This document shows positions 1 to 8,795 of a DNA stretch of 64,000 nt, in pieces. A program made the translations under genes and the position numbers. A model generated the notes under the pieces. That model was not told the DNA's origin and made no database searches. It was given only the letters and a program-made list of their open reading frames with translations. The stretch lies in contig NC_089492.1 of assembly GCF_036850765.1 (NCBI RefSeq), positions 182,048,106-182,112,105 of the forward strand, in the 5' to 3' direction. Origin of the DNA: Saccopteryx bilineata (Eukaryota; Chordata; Mammalia; Chiroptera; Emballonuridae). Numbering within the stretch: position 1 is the first letter of the stretch; every line of letters starts with the position of its first letter.

Positions 1-340
1 GCATATGGAGCAAAAGCATTTACTGTATTTTGTCATGCTTACAATCTTTAAAGTTAAGGTATTATTAAAGTGTACTTGTCAAACATTTTAAGGTCAATTA
101 AAAAAATTTTAAAGGGGGTAGTCATATCCTGGAACTCCTACGGGTCTACCATATCATGCTTTTTACTTAAAAAAAAATTACATTTCTTTTGAATGCTGAT
201 GAACAGGAGACACCAAATCTTTTTTCACCTGCAAACTACTACCTTCTTTATTAGATCCAGATAATAACACTGTTTTGTCTTTTTCCAATAGCTCCAGATA
301 TATGGAAAAGATTTATATAGGCGGATGGGGATCCTCAAAC
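1..340. other. Unassigned AT-rich DNA
   Basis: I see no open frame, RNA gene or recognisable repeat in this stretch. It is AT-rich and precedes the retroviral remnant. Confidence 0.5.
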
Positions 341-344
341 CCCT

Positions 345-1155
345 CAGCGAGATCTTCTGAGCATGGCGTTTAATATACCTAGAGGCAGAAAAAGCCCAGT
401 AGAGATCAGGAGAACTACCAGCTTTTAGGATACACCCTTAAAGGTTCCAACAACCCAAAGGGGTCTCATAGGATGCCATCTGGGTCCTGCTTCAATAGTG
501 GAAAGGAAGGTCATTGAGCTAAAGCCTGCCAGGCTTACATGCCTCTGCTGTGAGGAAACAGGGACACTGGAAGGTAGGCTTCCCCCTCGCTCCTCTAAGG
601 GAGGGTTCAGTCTCTTCCAGCCCTGCTCCAGCCACCTATGACCTAACCTTGCCCAGAAAGCTGGGGTTTGCCACTGAAGGCTGAAGGTGCCCAGGGCCGT
701 CGACCCCATCTATGACACTGTGGATGAGCTAGGGTATTTCTTCCAAGAAGCAGGTAAACTGATCTCATTTGCACAAGGGCCACTTAACTATGTCTTGCCT
801 GAATAGTCAGGTTTTTTATTCTTCCCTCAAAGATCTCTGTTGTGGGTGTTGATAGTCCTATTTTCTGCTGCTTTGCTAATATATAGTATTTCCTTTATCC
901 CTCCTACCTCAATGCCCCACTCATATTTCAGACTGGGACTTACTCCTAATTTAGAGCTCTCTTTCCCCCTTTTGCCAATTTCTATTTTGAATCTACCTTT
1001 GCCACCCAGCTTAGTGTATCCCAAGGTTCTCTTTACCATGCCACAGTCGCAGAGCTCCAGGGAAAAGCAACCTGGTCTCATCTCTCCAGGCAGAGGAGAA
1101 CAGGAGCTCCATATCTACACATGCTGCAAATGGCTTTTCCAGTCTACCTGAATCA
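345..1155 (+). mobile_element. Class I endogenous retrovirus remnant (gag NC end to protease)
   Basis: Reading the plus strand across its frames shows a decayed retroviral gag-pro junction. Around 490-560 there is a zinc-knuckle-like pattern (CFNSGKEGH ... AKAC) in which one expected cysteine reads as serine and a stop interrupts the knuckle. Around 730-1000 the reading resembles a retroviral protease region, with a conserved-looking PQCP string near 911-922 (cctcaatgcccc), but the active-site DTG is not intact. The layout (gag continuing into protease) fits gammaretrovirus-like class I elements. Many stops and frameshifts are present and no open frame of useful length remains. No flanking LTR is recognised. 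The element is old and non-coding; exact boundaries are uncertain. Confidence 0.6.
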
Positions 1156-1159
1156 TTGC

Positions 1160-1440
1160 CAGCTGGAAGCAGAGGTCATTGGGACTTGGACATGAGCTGC
1201 AAAGTATAGAATGGTGACAACTCCAGTGCCATGTGGACTTTGCATGGATGTGGACTTTTCCTGGACTCCTGCTCCCTGTGACAGCTCCTAACAGACTGAA
1301 CTGTGGTTGGGTTGCATTTTTCAGGGATTTGGCATGGTGATGGGGCCAACTTGGACTTGGTGAACATGTTAAGGTCACTACTCTTTTATGGATTCTTGCT
1401 GTATTGGCCAAGAGTTTGCTTAAGGCTTTTAATCACTGTA
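1160..1440 (+). other. Unidentified TGGACTT-rich segment joined to an L1 tail
   Basis: The stretch repeats a TGGACTT/TGGACAT word about five times (near 1190, 1230, 1250, 1350) and ends in an A-run (1440-1449) that passes directly into the L1 3' end. I do not recognise the family. It could belong to the retroviral remnant upstream, or be the 5' half of a chimeric retrocopy that shares the L1 tail. Confidence 0.35.
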
Positions 1441-1876
1441 AAAAAAAATAGAAGACTGGATAAAGAAAATGGGGCACATATACACCATGGTATACTATTC
1501 AGCTAGAAGAAATGATGACATCGGATCACTTACAGCAGAATGGTGGAATCTTGATAACATTATGCGGAGTGAAATAAGTGAATCAGAAAAAAACAAGAAC
1601 TGCAGGATTCCATAAATTGGTGGGACATAAAAATGAGACTAAGAGACATGGACAGGAGTGTGGTGGTTAGGGGGGTGGGGGGAGGAAATGAGGGAGAGGG
1701 GGAGGGGGAGGGGTACAAAGAAAACTGGATAGAGGGTGACGGAGGACGATCTCTCTTTGGGTGATGAGTATGCAACAGAACTGAATGACAAGATAACCTG
1801 GAAATGTTTTCTTTGAATATATGTACCCTGATTTATTGATGTCACCCCATTAAAATAAAAATTTATTTATAAAAAA
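1441..1876 (+). mobile_element. L1 3' end fragment
   Basis: The segment has the end of L1 ORF2 (region around 1451-1620, ending in the ATTCCATAAATTGGTGGGAC-like stretch), followed by a purine-rich 3' UTR with G-runs at 1668-1715 and a terminal ATGTCACCCCATTAAAA stretch with an A-rich tail near 1845-1876. The same 3' end occurs in the large minus-strand L1 at 45.4 kb, so both belong to related L1 subfamilies. It is 5' truncated. Confidence 0.85.
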
Positions 1877-1979
1877 GAAATGGGGGAGGAGTGTGGTCCC
1901 AGAAACGGGCGAAGAGACATCCACCCTGTAGCATGGTATTCCGATGTTCACTCACCACGGCACTCAACATTAATGTCGA

Positions 1980-2085
1980 CAGTAAACTCCCCAGGGCCAG
2001 GACAGTGTCTTCCCCCTCACCTCTTCATTTCCAGAGCTCAGGGCAGTGCCTGGCACATGTACGTGCTCAAAAGACATAGACTAAA
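1980..2085 (+). repeat. L2 LINE 3' end fragment
   Basis: The phrase GCAGTGCCTGGCACATGTA followed by GTGCTCAAAAGACA matches the typical L2 3' end (cagtgcctggcacatagtaggtgctcaataaa). It is a short, diverged, ancient fragment. Confidence 0.6.
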
Positions 2086-2289
2086 ATAGTTTATTGGTTC
2101 TTTTCACGGCAGATGCACAAGGATGAGCATTAGCTCTTCTGCTTAATGCAATACATTAAAATGAAACTGGTTTAAAAATTTTTAATTACTCCAGAATCTA
2201 GAAAATATAAAAGGAGGGATGAGGTTAGCAGAAATACTGAGATACTAAAGAATCTGAAAATGCTACATAATTAAAAATTAAATCACATA

Positions 2290-3085
2290 TTTTTTCTCAA
2301 GTAAATTTCTTTTTGAAATAGAACAAATAGAGTACACAATACACAGTATTATTGTATGCACATCTTTATGAGGTTTCACAACGGGAACAAACATAGTTAA
2401 AAAACCCCAGATCCAGAAACAGAACACTGCCAGCGTACCTTCTAGTCACTTCCCTGCAAAGATAACTCTGATCCTGACTTGCATTATGCTAGATTAGTTT
2501 TGCCTACTTTTAAACATTAAATAAATGAATTCATACAATGTTTTCTTTTGTGCTTAGCTTATTTTTATTCATGCCATTATATTTAGTAGTAGTTCATTCT
2601 TCTTCATTGCTGTATAGTGTTGCATTGTATGAGTATGCTACTATTTAACTGTCTACTATTGATAGCATTTGTTTCATTTCCAGTTTTTGCCTATTAACAA
2701 TAGCACTTCTATGGACATTTCTGAATGTCTTTCGGTACTCATACATCGAGTCTGTATCTGGGAGCACGAATAGAGGACTGCAGGCTGTTTACATTTTCAG
2801 TGTCAGTAAATATTGCCAGTTTTCTGATTGCTGTGCCAATTTGCACACCTACCAGCATTTAGCAAAAGTTCCAGTTCTCCCATTTTCTTGCTAACAAATT
2901 AGTCTTTTTAATTGAACTGATCCATTGGGTATGCAATGGCATCTTTTTGTGGTTTTGATTTGTATTTTCCAGACATCTAATGGAGTCGAACACTTTGTAA
3001 ATGCCTAGTTGGCCATTTATGTTACTCTTTTATGACATGTCTGTTTATGTCTCTCTATGTTATTTTGCATATATTTTTGGCATGT
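2290..3085 (-). mobile_element. Old L1 fragment (L1M type)
   Basis: Read on the plus strand, this is the antisense of the L1 ORF2 3' region: the succession of words for the shallow-conserved stretch (tgctgtatagtgttgc, ggacatttctgaatg, attgctgtgccaatttgc, tttgtggttttgatttg) follows the order of L1 ORF2 C-terminal sequence. It has many substitutions and no open frame, so it is an ancient copy. Confidence 0.65.
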
Positions 3086-4540
3086 AGTGATTGTTCATTT
3101 TTTTGAAAGTTGGAAAGAAAGAGAATTGCTATTGAGGGACTTTAGACATTATAACCTTGGCTTTCTTACTTAAAAATACTTTTTTGTAGTACTAAAGCCA
3201 TTTTTTCAGATGAAATCTTAGGGAAAAAACTAACATGCAAAGTAGGTCAAAGCAGAGAAGTTCTTTTATGGGGAGGAGGGTCTTAGATCCTCATCCACCT
3301 GTGACCCTTAATGGATTCCATTGAACCTGAAAACATTGCTTTATGGCAAGAATAGTTTTTAAGAACCAACAAAGCAACAAAACTAGTAAAAGTCCTCATA
3401 AATGCTTTATAAAATCTTTTCTAGAACTAAACAATAAAGATAACAGGAAAGATAAGTATATAAAAAGCATTTTCACAATGCAGTAGGTTATAGTAGACAT
3501 TATGCTATTAGTTCCCATTTATACTTGCTTGCTCAGTAGAGACTTTCCTAATCTCTTCTCCTTACAGTTACAAGATGCTTTCAAATTTATTTTGATTCAT
3601 TGGAGAAACTATGCATGCTAAGAAACAATGTGTGTGTGTGTACTCCTACACTCCTTTCATTGAAGGCTCAATGCTCTTCTGGTTTTATAACTTAGACTTG
3701 GCTATTCTTATATCCTGAATCTTTCCTTGGTCTCACAGAGACAAAAGTACTTGGATATTTCAAGTGGAAAAATTTCCTGTAAGCTTTGTTTAGCAGCTGG
3801 GTAGGCATTTTTTTTTGTTTGTTTTTAATACCAGAACTCAACTGTTATTAGACAGAAGAACAATTTACTAGTCCCTCTTATACTCCCTTCATCTCCCTGC
3901 CTCAGCAGACCCCAAAGGGCAGTGCTGGGGCTCTGGCTTCCTTCTCTTACCTTCCCTTTATCTCTCCCAGAGCTTCAGGCCCAGACTTCTACTTTTTCGC
4001 TACCATCTGCTTAACCTCCCTGTTCTTTTTCTCCATCCCCAGTTTCCTTTTGTTCTAATTATCCTCAACAGAAGTGTCTTGCAATCTGTAGCTGGAAGAA
4101 GCTAAAGGAAATATGGAAATAAATTTGCATACATTGAGATTTAGCAAAGCAAAGAGGCTCAGAGGTAGAACGGGACTATTGCAGTCTTTCTAAAAGTGGG
4201 CTAGCTGGAATGCCAGCTGTGGTACCTGTCATGGTGTCAGGTAGTGCACGTGATGAAAAACTATTTAACAAATGTGGGTAGTTATATATTCAAGTGTATT
4301 AATATATTTCTTCTATTTGTGGTAAGATATACTAGTTTTTCAGCTTGATAAAAGGTCTTTTAAATATTTAAATTTAAAAATGACTGTGCTTCTCTGGCAA
4401 AACTTGTAAATTAGTGGCATTTGAGAAATAGTTGGAAGTTCGTGCTCAATAAATCAAAACAGTAATTTTATTAAGGACTTCCTTCTTCTACCAGATCTAG
4501 ATAAGCAGAAGTGAGTACACACTATGACGAATCTTGTTCC
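3086..4540. other. Unassigned DNA
   Basis: I see no gene, exon-like frame or clear repeat, apart from a very short TG run near 3631-3640. The sequence is AT-rich with ordinary complexity. Confidence 0.4.
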
Positions 4541-4547
4541 TTCAGTG

Positions 4548-4870
4548 TAATAATGACCAGGCGGTGGTGCAGTAAATAGAGCATCTGCCTGGTTCACCGA
4601 GGACCCAGATTTGAAACCCCGAGGTCACTGGCTTGAGCACGGGCTCATCAGCTTGAGCAGGGGGTCTCTGGCTTGAGAGTGGGATCATAGACATGACCTC
4701 ATGGTCACTGGCTTGAGCCCAAGGTCGCTGGCTTGAGCAAGGGGTCTCTAGCTCTGCTGCAACCCCCCAGTCATGGCACATATGAAAAAGCAATTGATGG
4801 ACAACTAAGGTGCTGCAACAAAGAATTGATGCTTCTCATCTCTCTCAGTCATGTATGTCCTGCCTGTCAG
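4548..4870 (+). mobile_element. tRNA-derived bat SINE
   Basis: The head GACCAGGCGGTGGTGCAGTA with a B-box-like region (GATTTGAAACCCC) marks a tRNA-derived SINE. The body repeats a GGTCGCTGGCTTGAGC-like word several times (4625-4740), and the copy ends in a TCTCATCTCTCTC stretch. The mariner-like element begins 30 bp downstream, so the tail may have been split by that insertion. Confidence 0.75.
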
Positions 4871-4901
4871 TTCATGTATGTCTCTCCTAAAATACAGTGT
4901 A

Positions 4902-5003
4902 TCTGTAAAGTCATGGTGCACTTTTGACCAGTTACAGGAAAGCAACAAAGGACGATAGAAATGTGAAATCTGCACCAAATAAAAGGAAAACTCTCCCAGT
5001 TTC
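4902..5003 (+). repeat. Left terminal inverted repeat of mariner-like element
   Basis: It begins CTGTAAAGTCATGGTGCACT and runs to the AACTCTCCCAGTTTC block. The reverse complement of 5383-5483 aligns along its whole length with scattered mismatches. Confidence 0.8.
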
Positions 5004-5007
5004 ATAC

Positions 5008-5331
5008 CTATTCAATGCAGTTCGATGTGGGCTCACACACAGATTTTTTAGGGCTCCTTAGGTAGCTATCCCGTATAACTTCTACAGACTCGTTACTGAC
5101 TGATGGCCTACCAGAACGGGGTTTCTCCACCAAACTGCCGGTTTCCTTCAACTGCTTATCCCACCGAGTAATGTTATTCCTATGTGGTGGCGCTTTGTGA
5201 TAAACACACTGATATTCATGTTGCATTTTGGTCACGGATTCAAATTTAGCAAGCCACAGAACACACTGAACTTTCCTCTGTACCGTCCACATCTCGATTG
5301 GCATGGCTGTGGGCTGCTTCGCTGTATACAC
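5008..5331 (-). pseudogene. Truncated mariner-type transposase, helix-turn-helix part
   Basis: This 107-codon frame lies between the inverted repeats. It has the look of the N-terminal DNA-binding region of Tc1/mariner transposases: an early VLWLAKFESVTKMQ helix, then the PPHRNNITRWDKQLKETGSL helix, and a KPRSGRPSVS basic linker (about residues 68-79). This resembles the HTH region found in arthropod mariner-like transposases. The catalytic DDD/E domain is absent, so the product could not catalyse transposition. Family assignment rests on the motif order and should be confirmed by a protein search. Confidence 0.7.
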
Positions 5332-5382
5332 GGTGTTATGTCATCATCTGCGCATGCGCACATGCTGCCACATCATCCTACA

Positions 5383-5483
5383 GAAACTGAGAGAGTTTTC
5401 CTTTTATTTGGTGCAGATTTCACATTTCTATCATCTTTTGTTGCTTTTCTGTGACCGGTCAAAAGTACACCATGACTTTACGG
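5383..5483 (-). repeat. Right terminal inverted repeat of mariner-like element
   Basis: Its reverse complement begins CCGTAAAGTCATGGTGTACT and matches the left end. It is followed directly by TA at 5484-5485. Confidence 0.8.
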
Positions 5484-6055
5484 TAACCAAGACACTTTCA
5501 ATGTGCCCATGAAGTCAAAAACGGTTTTCATAATAATACTAAGGGATTTTTTGGTTCATTTTTTTTGCCTGTGTTTGTTTTTTGCTTTTCCAAAATGGTT
5601 ACATTGGCACTGTTGATGCAAAAGCAAAGGTGGGTAAATGCTGCTGTCTTAGCACGGGACGCAGCAGCTCACCAGGTCCCCGGGAGTGATTGCAGACCTC
5701 ATCACATTGACAGAAAGAAGAGAAGCCAGCATCGCTTAGAAGTGATATGGCAGTAGAATTATTAATTTTATTAAATCTCAATGCTTTACATCTTTGTAGT
5801 ACTCTGTGTGACAAAATGGGAATTATGAATCAGACAGTCTACTGTATGCCAAGTACCATAGTTGTCTCATGGGAAAGTATGCATTTTGAGTTGAACTAGC
5901 CCCTTTTTATCCTAGAACATTATTTTTATTTGAAAGAACAAATGACAAACTATGGTTCAGTAGGCTTGGGTACTAGGAAGATATTTTCTCAAAAATGTAC
6001 AAAGTGGGCCTATTACTTCAAGGGAAATAACTGACAGTATTTATAGCCAATGTTA

Positions 6056-6391
6056 AAATTTGAACTTTTCTATTTCTTTTTTTTTTAAGTGAGAGGAGGA
6101 GAGATAGAAAGACTCCCACACATGCCCCAACCAGAATCCACCTGGGAACCCCTGTTTGGGACCAATGCTTGAATCAATTGAGTTATTTTTAGCACCTGAG
6201 GCTGATGCTTGGACTAACTGAGCCACTGGCTGCAGGAGGGGAAAAAGGAGAGAAGGGGTAGAGGGATGGGAAGAGAAGCACATGGTTACCTCTCCTGTGT
6301 GCCCTGACTGGGAATTAAACCTGGGACATCCATATACCAGGCTGGTGCTTTATCTACTTGGCCATCCAGTCAGGGTGAAATTTGATCTTTT
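6056..6391 (-). mobile_element. Ves-type SINE in the hAT element
   Basis: SINE body 6070-6377 in reverse orientation, ending in the reverse complement of a tRNA-like head (GGGAATTAAACCTGGGACAT region, 6310-6335, and TTGGCCATCCAGTCAGGG). It is flanked by a 14-bp duplication with one mismatch: AAATTTGAACTTTT at 6056-6069 and AAATTTGATCTTTT at 6378-6391. Confidence 0.85.
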
Positions 6392-6727
6392 GAGTACAAA
6401 GTAGAATTTTGGAAAACTTGTATTCTCTACCATGGAACCACCTGACTGCTTCTCAATACCTAAAGCCTCATGATGAGATTGGTTGTGATACTTACAAATA
6501 TGATTTTTTGTTATTTTATAAGAAATGTGTTAACATTTGGAAAATCAATGTGTCTCAGTGAATCAGTGTTTTTGTTTCAAATATTCAATGTATGATGTTA
6601 CAAATCATGTATTAATAGAAGATTATTTTTAAGTGTAAGTAAGATAGACTGGTGGATTTTAATGAAAGAGAATGTAACAAGAAGCCCTTAATACCATTTC
6701 AGATTCAACCCAAATTCTATAACCTTT

Positions 6728-7080
6728 AAGAAACTACCATTGTCTGCCTAAACTGTGGTGGCACAGTGGATAGAGCATTGACTTATGACAATGAGATTCC
6801 TGGCTCGCGACCCCGAGGTTGCCAGCTTGAGCACAGGATCATTGATATGAATTTGAACCCAGAGGTAGCTGGCTTGAACCCAAGGTTGTTGGTTTGAGCA
6901 AGGGGTCACTGGCTCGGCTTGAGTTCTCCCATCAAGGCATGTATGAGAAGCAATCAATGAACAACCAAAGTGCTGCAATTATGAGTAGATGCTTCTCATT
7001 GCTGTCCTCCCACTTCCCTTCCTTTCTCTCTTCCTCATAAAGCAATTAAAAATATATATATAAAAGAAGCTACCATTGTC
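6728..7080 (+). mobile_element. tRNA-derived SINE in the hAT element
   Basis: SINE body 6745-7063 has the head CTGTGGTGGCACAGTGGATA and the repeated GGTTGCCAGCTTGAGC-like words seen in the copy at 4.55 kb. It is flanked by a 17-bp duplication with one mismatch: AAGAAACTACCATTGTC at 6728-6744 and AAGAAGCTACCATTGTC at 7064-7080. Confidence 0.9.
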
Positions 7081-7505
7081 AGGATTTGGTGTGGTACAAA
7101 AAAGAATATTTACAATTACATTAAAAGGCTATTAAAATATTTTTCTTTGTTATAACAACATACCTGGATGACTCTACAAGGCCAGATTTTCTTCATACAC
7201 TTTCACCAAAACAACATATTATAAAGTTTGAATGCAGAAGCAGATATGAGAATACAACTATCGTCGAATAAGCAGAAACATTAAAGAGATTTCTAAAAAT
7301 GTAAAACATTGCTACTCTACTTAGTATTTATTTTTGAAAAACATATTTTTCAGTTCTCATAAAAATATTTGTTAACATATAATGAATGGCTGTATTGTTT
7401 TTAAAAGAACAAATGCATGTTTAAAAATTTTTCAGTTTATATTTCTAACATGATACATGTGAGTAGATATGACCTAAATAAGCAAAAGAAGCTCTTTAGG
7501 GTCCT

Positions 7506-7873
7506 CAATAATTTTTTTTAATTCAGTGAGAGAAGGGGAAGCAGAGACATACCTCCACATGTGCCCTGACTGGGATCCACCCAGAAAACCCACTAGGGGA
7601 TGATGCTCAGCAACCGAGCTCTTCTTAGCACCTGAGGTGGAGGCTATGGAGCCATCCTTTAGCATTTGGGGCCAACTCACTTCATTCAAATCATGGCTGC
7701 AGAAGAGGAAGAGAGAGAGAGAGACAGAGAGACAGAGAGAGAAGTGAGAGGGGAAAGGGTGGAGAAGCAAATGGGCACTTCTCCTGTGTGCCCTGACTGG
7801 GAATTGAACCTGGGACATCCACATGCTGGGCCGATGCTCTACCACCGAGCCAACTGGCCAGGGCCAATAATTT
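7506..7873 (-). mobile_element. Ves-type SINE in the 3' part of the hAT element
   Basis: SINE body 7515-7864 is in reverse orientation with an internal (GA)n run at 7708-7740. The reversed tRNA head is at 7795-7864 (GGGAATTGAACCTGGGACAT ... CGAGCCAACTGGCCAGGG). It is flanked by CAATAATTT at 7506-7514 and 7865-7873. It separates the hAT coding remnant from the hAT terminus. Confidence 0.85.
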
Positions 7874-7985
7874 AAAAAAGTATAAAGGGGTCTGACACCA
7901 AAAAGTATGAGAACCAGTGTTCTACAAAACAGTGTTCTTGTTTTGTGTGATGAAAACATTCCACTTCTCAAGTGACCATGTACTA

Positions 7986-8032
<47 letters not shown>
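7986..8032. repeat. (TG)n microsatellite
   Basis: An uninterrupted run of about 23 TG units. Confidence 0.98.
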
Positions 8033-8033
<1 letters not shown>

Positions 8034-8289
8034 TGTGATGGGGGTGGATGACAACATAGAATCTTTGCATCATAAATATTTTAAGAGAAGGAAATATAAT
8101 GATTGTTGTAAGGGGGAGGGCGGCTAATCCAACCCATTTCAGAGAAAAGATTACTAGTGACATAAAAATATGAATGATTTTGGATGAAACTGATAGCTGA
8201 GATAGAAAAAAAAGAGAGAATGTGAATATTGATTCCAAAATTTAAAAATAATTTATGAAAGACATAAATCATCTTCTTCCTCACAATAT

Positions 8290-8795
8290 ATTGGGTCAAG
8301 CGCCTCCAAGATGACCCTTATGATTTCTGTCTCTGGTTTTCATACTACTGTGTAACTTCCTTCTCTCAATAGAACAGAGCAAAAGGGATGGGATGTCCCT
8401 GCTGAGAGTAGATCACAAAAAATATGTGACATCTGCCTTGCTCACCCTCTCTTACTCTTATTGGCTGGTTCTGAGGGAAGCCAGCTACCAAGGTATGAGC
8501 TGCCCTGTGAGAGGCCCACATGGCAAGGAATGAGTAGGTCCCCAGTGAAGAGTAACACGAGAAACTGAATCCAGGCAACAATCACATGAGTGAGCTTGGA
8601 AGTTCGTTTTCCTTTTTTAGGGCTTTCAGATGTGACACAATCCCTGCCTGACACCTTGATTGCTACATTATGAGAGGCAGAGGCACCAGCTAAGCCATGC
8701 TTGGCTTTCTGGCCCACAGAGATTGTGAAATAATACATGTTTGCTGTTTTAAGCTGCTAAATTATGGAGTAATTTGTTACACAGCAATTGATAAC
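8290..8795 (+). mobile_element. MLT1-like LTR (ERVL-MaLR)
   Basis: The order of words at 8635-8790 is typical of MLT1 LTR ends: CCTGCCTGACACCTTGATTG, then CACCAGCTAAGCCATGC, CACAGAGATTGTGAAATAA, TTTAAGCTGCTAAATTATGG, and TTACACAGCAATTGATAAC. The upstream part also fits. It is an ancient solo LTR with no coding capacity. Confidence 0.75.

Larger units (their letters stand above)
4902..5483 (-). mobile_element. Mariner-like DNA transposon with long inverted repeats
   Basis: The two ends are near-perfect inverted repeats about 100 bp long: 4902-5003 on the left and 5383-5483 on the right, with roughly 90% identity by eye. TA dinucleotides flank both ends (4900-4901, 5484-5485), as expected for the Tc1/mariner superfamily. 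The interior carries a minus-strand frame for the N-terminal part of a transposase. At about 580 bp it is an internally deleted, non-autonomous copy. Low divergence between the ends compared with surrounding old repeats suggests relatively recent activity in the lineage. Confidence 0.8.
5565..7919 (+). pseudogene. Decayed hAT (Charlie-type) transposase element
   Basis: Across three frames, pieces of a hAT-superfamily transposase of the ZBED5/FAM200/GTF2IRD2-related kind can be read in order: a mid-protein part at 5,610-6,055, a part around 6,390-6,730, and the C-terminal dimerisation region at 7,080-7,310 (around the words ARFSSYTFTKTT and LNAEADMRIQL, written here with the frame's own residues approximately). 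The far end at 7,900-7,919 reads AAAAGTATGAGAACCAGTG, close to the reverse complement of the Charlie terminus CAGTGGTTCTCAA. The coding sequence is broken by many stops and three SINEs. The 5' terminus is not recognised. This is a fossil DNA transposon, not a host gene. Confidence 0.7.

Noticed and set aside
7474..8238. 254-codon open frame on the minus strand
   Set aside because: It runs through a (TG)n microsatellite and the antisense of a SINE; the reading is low-complexity and has no domain.
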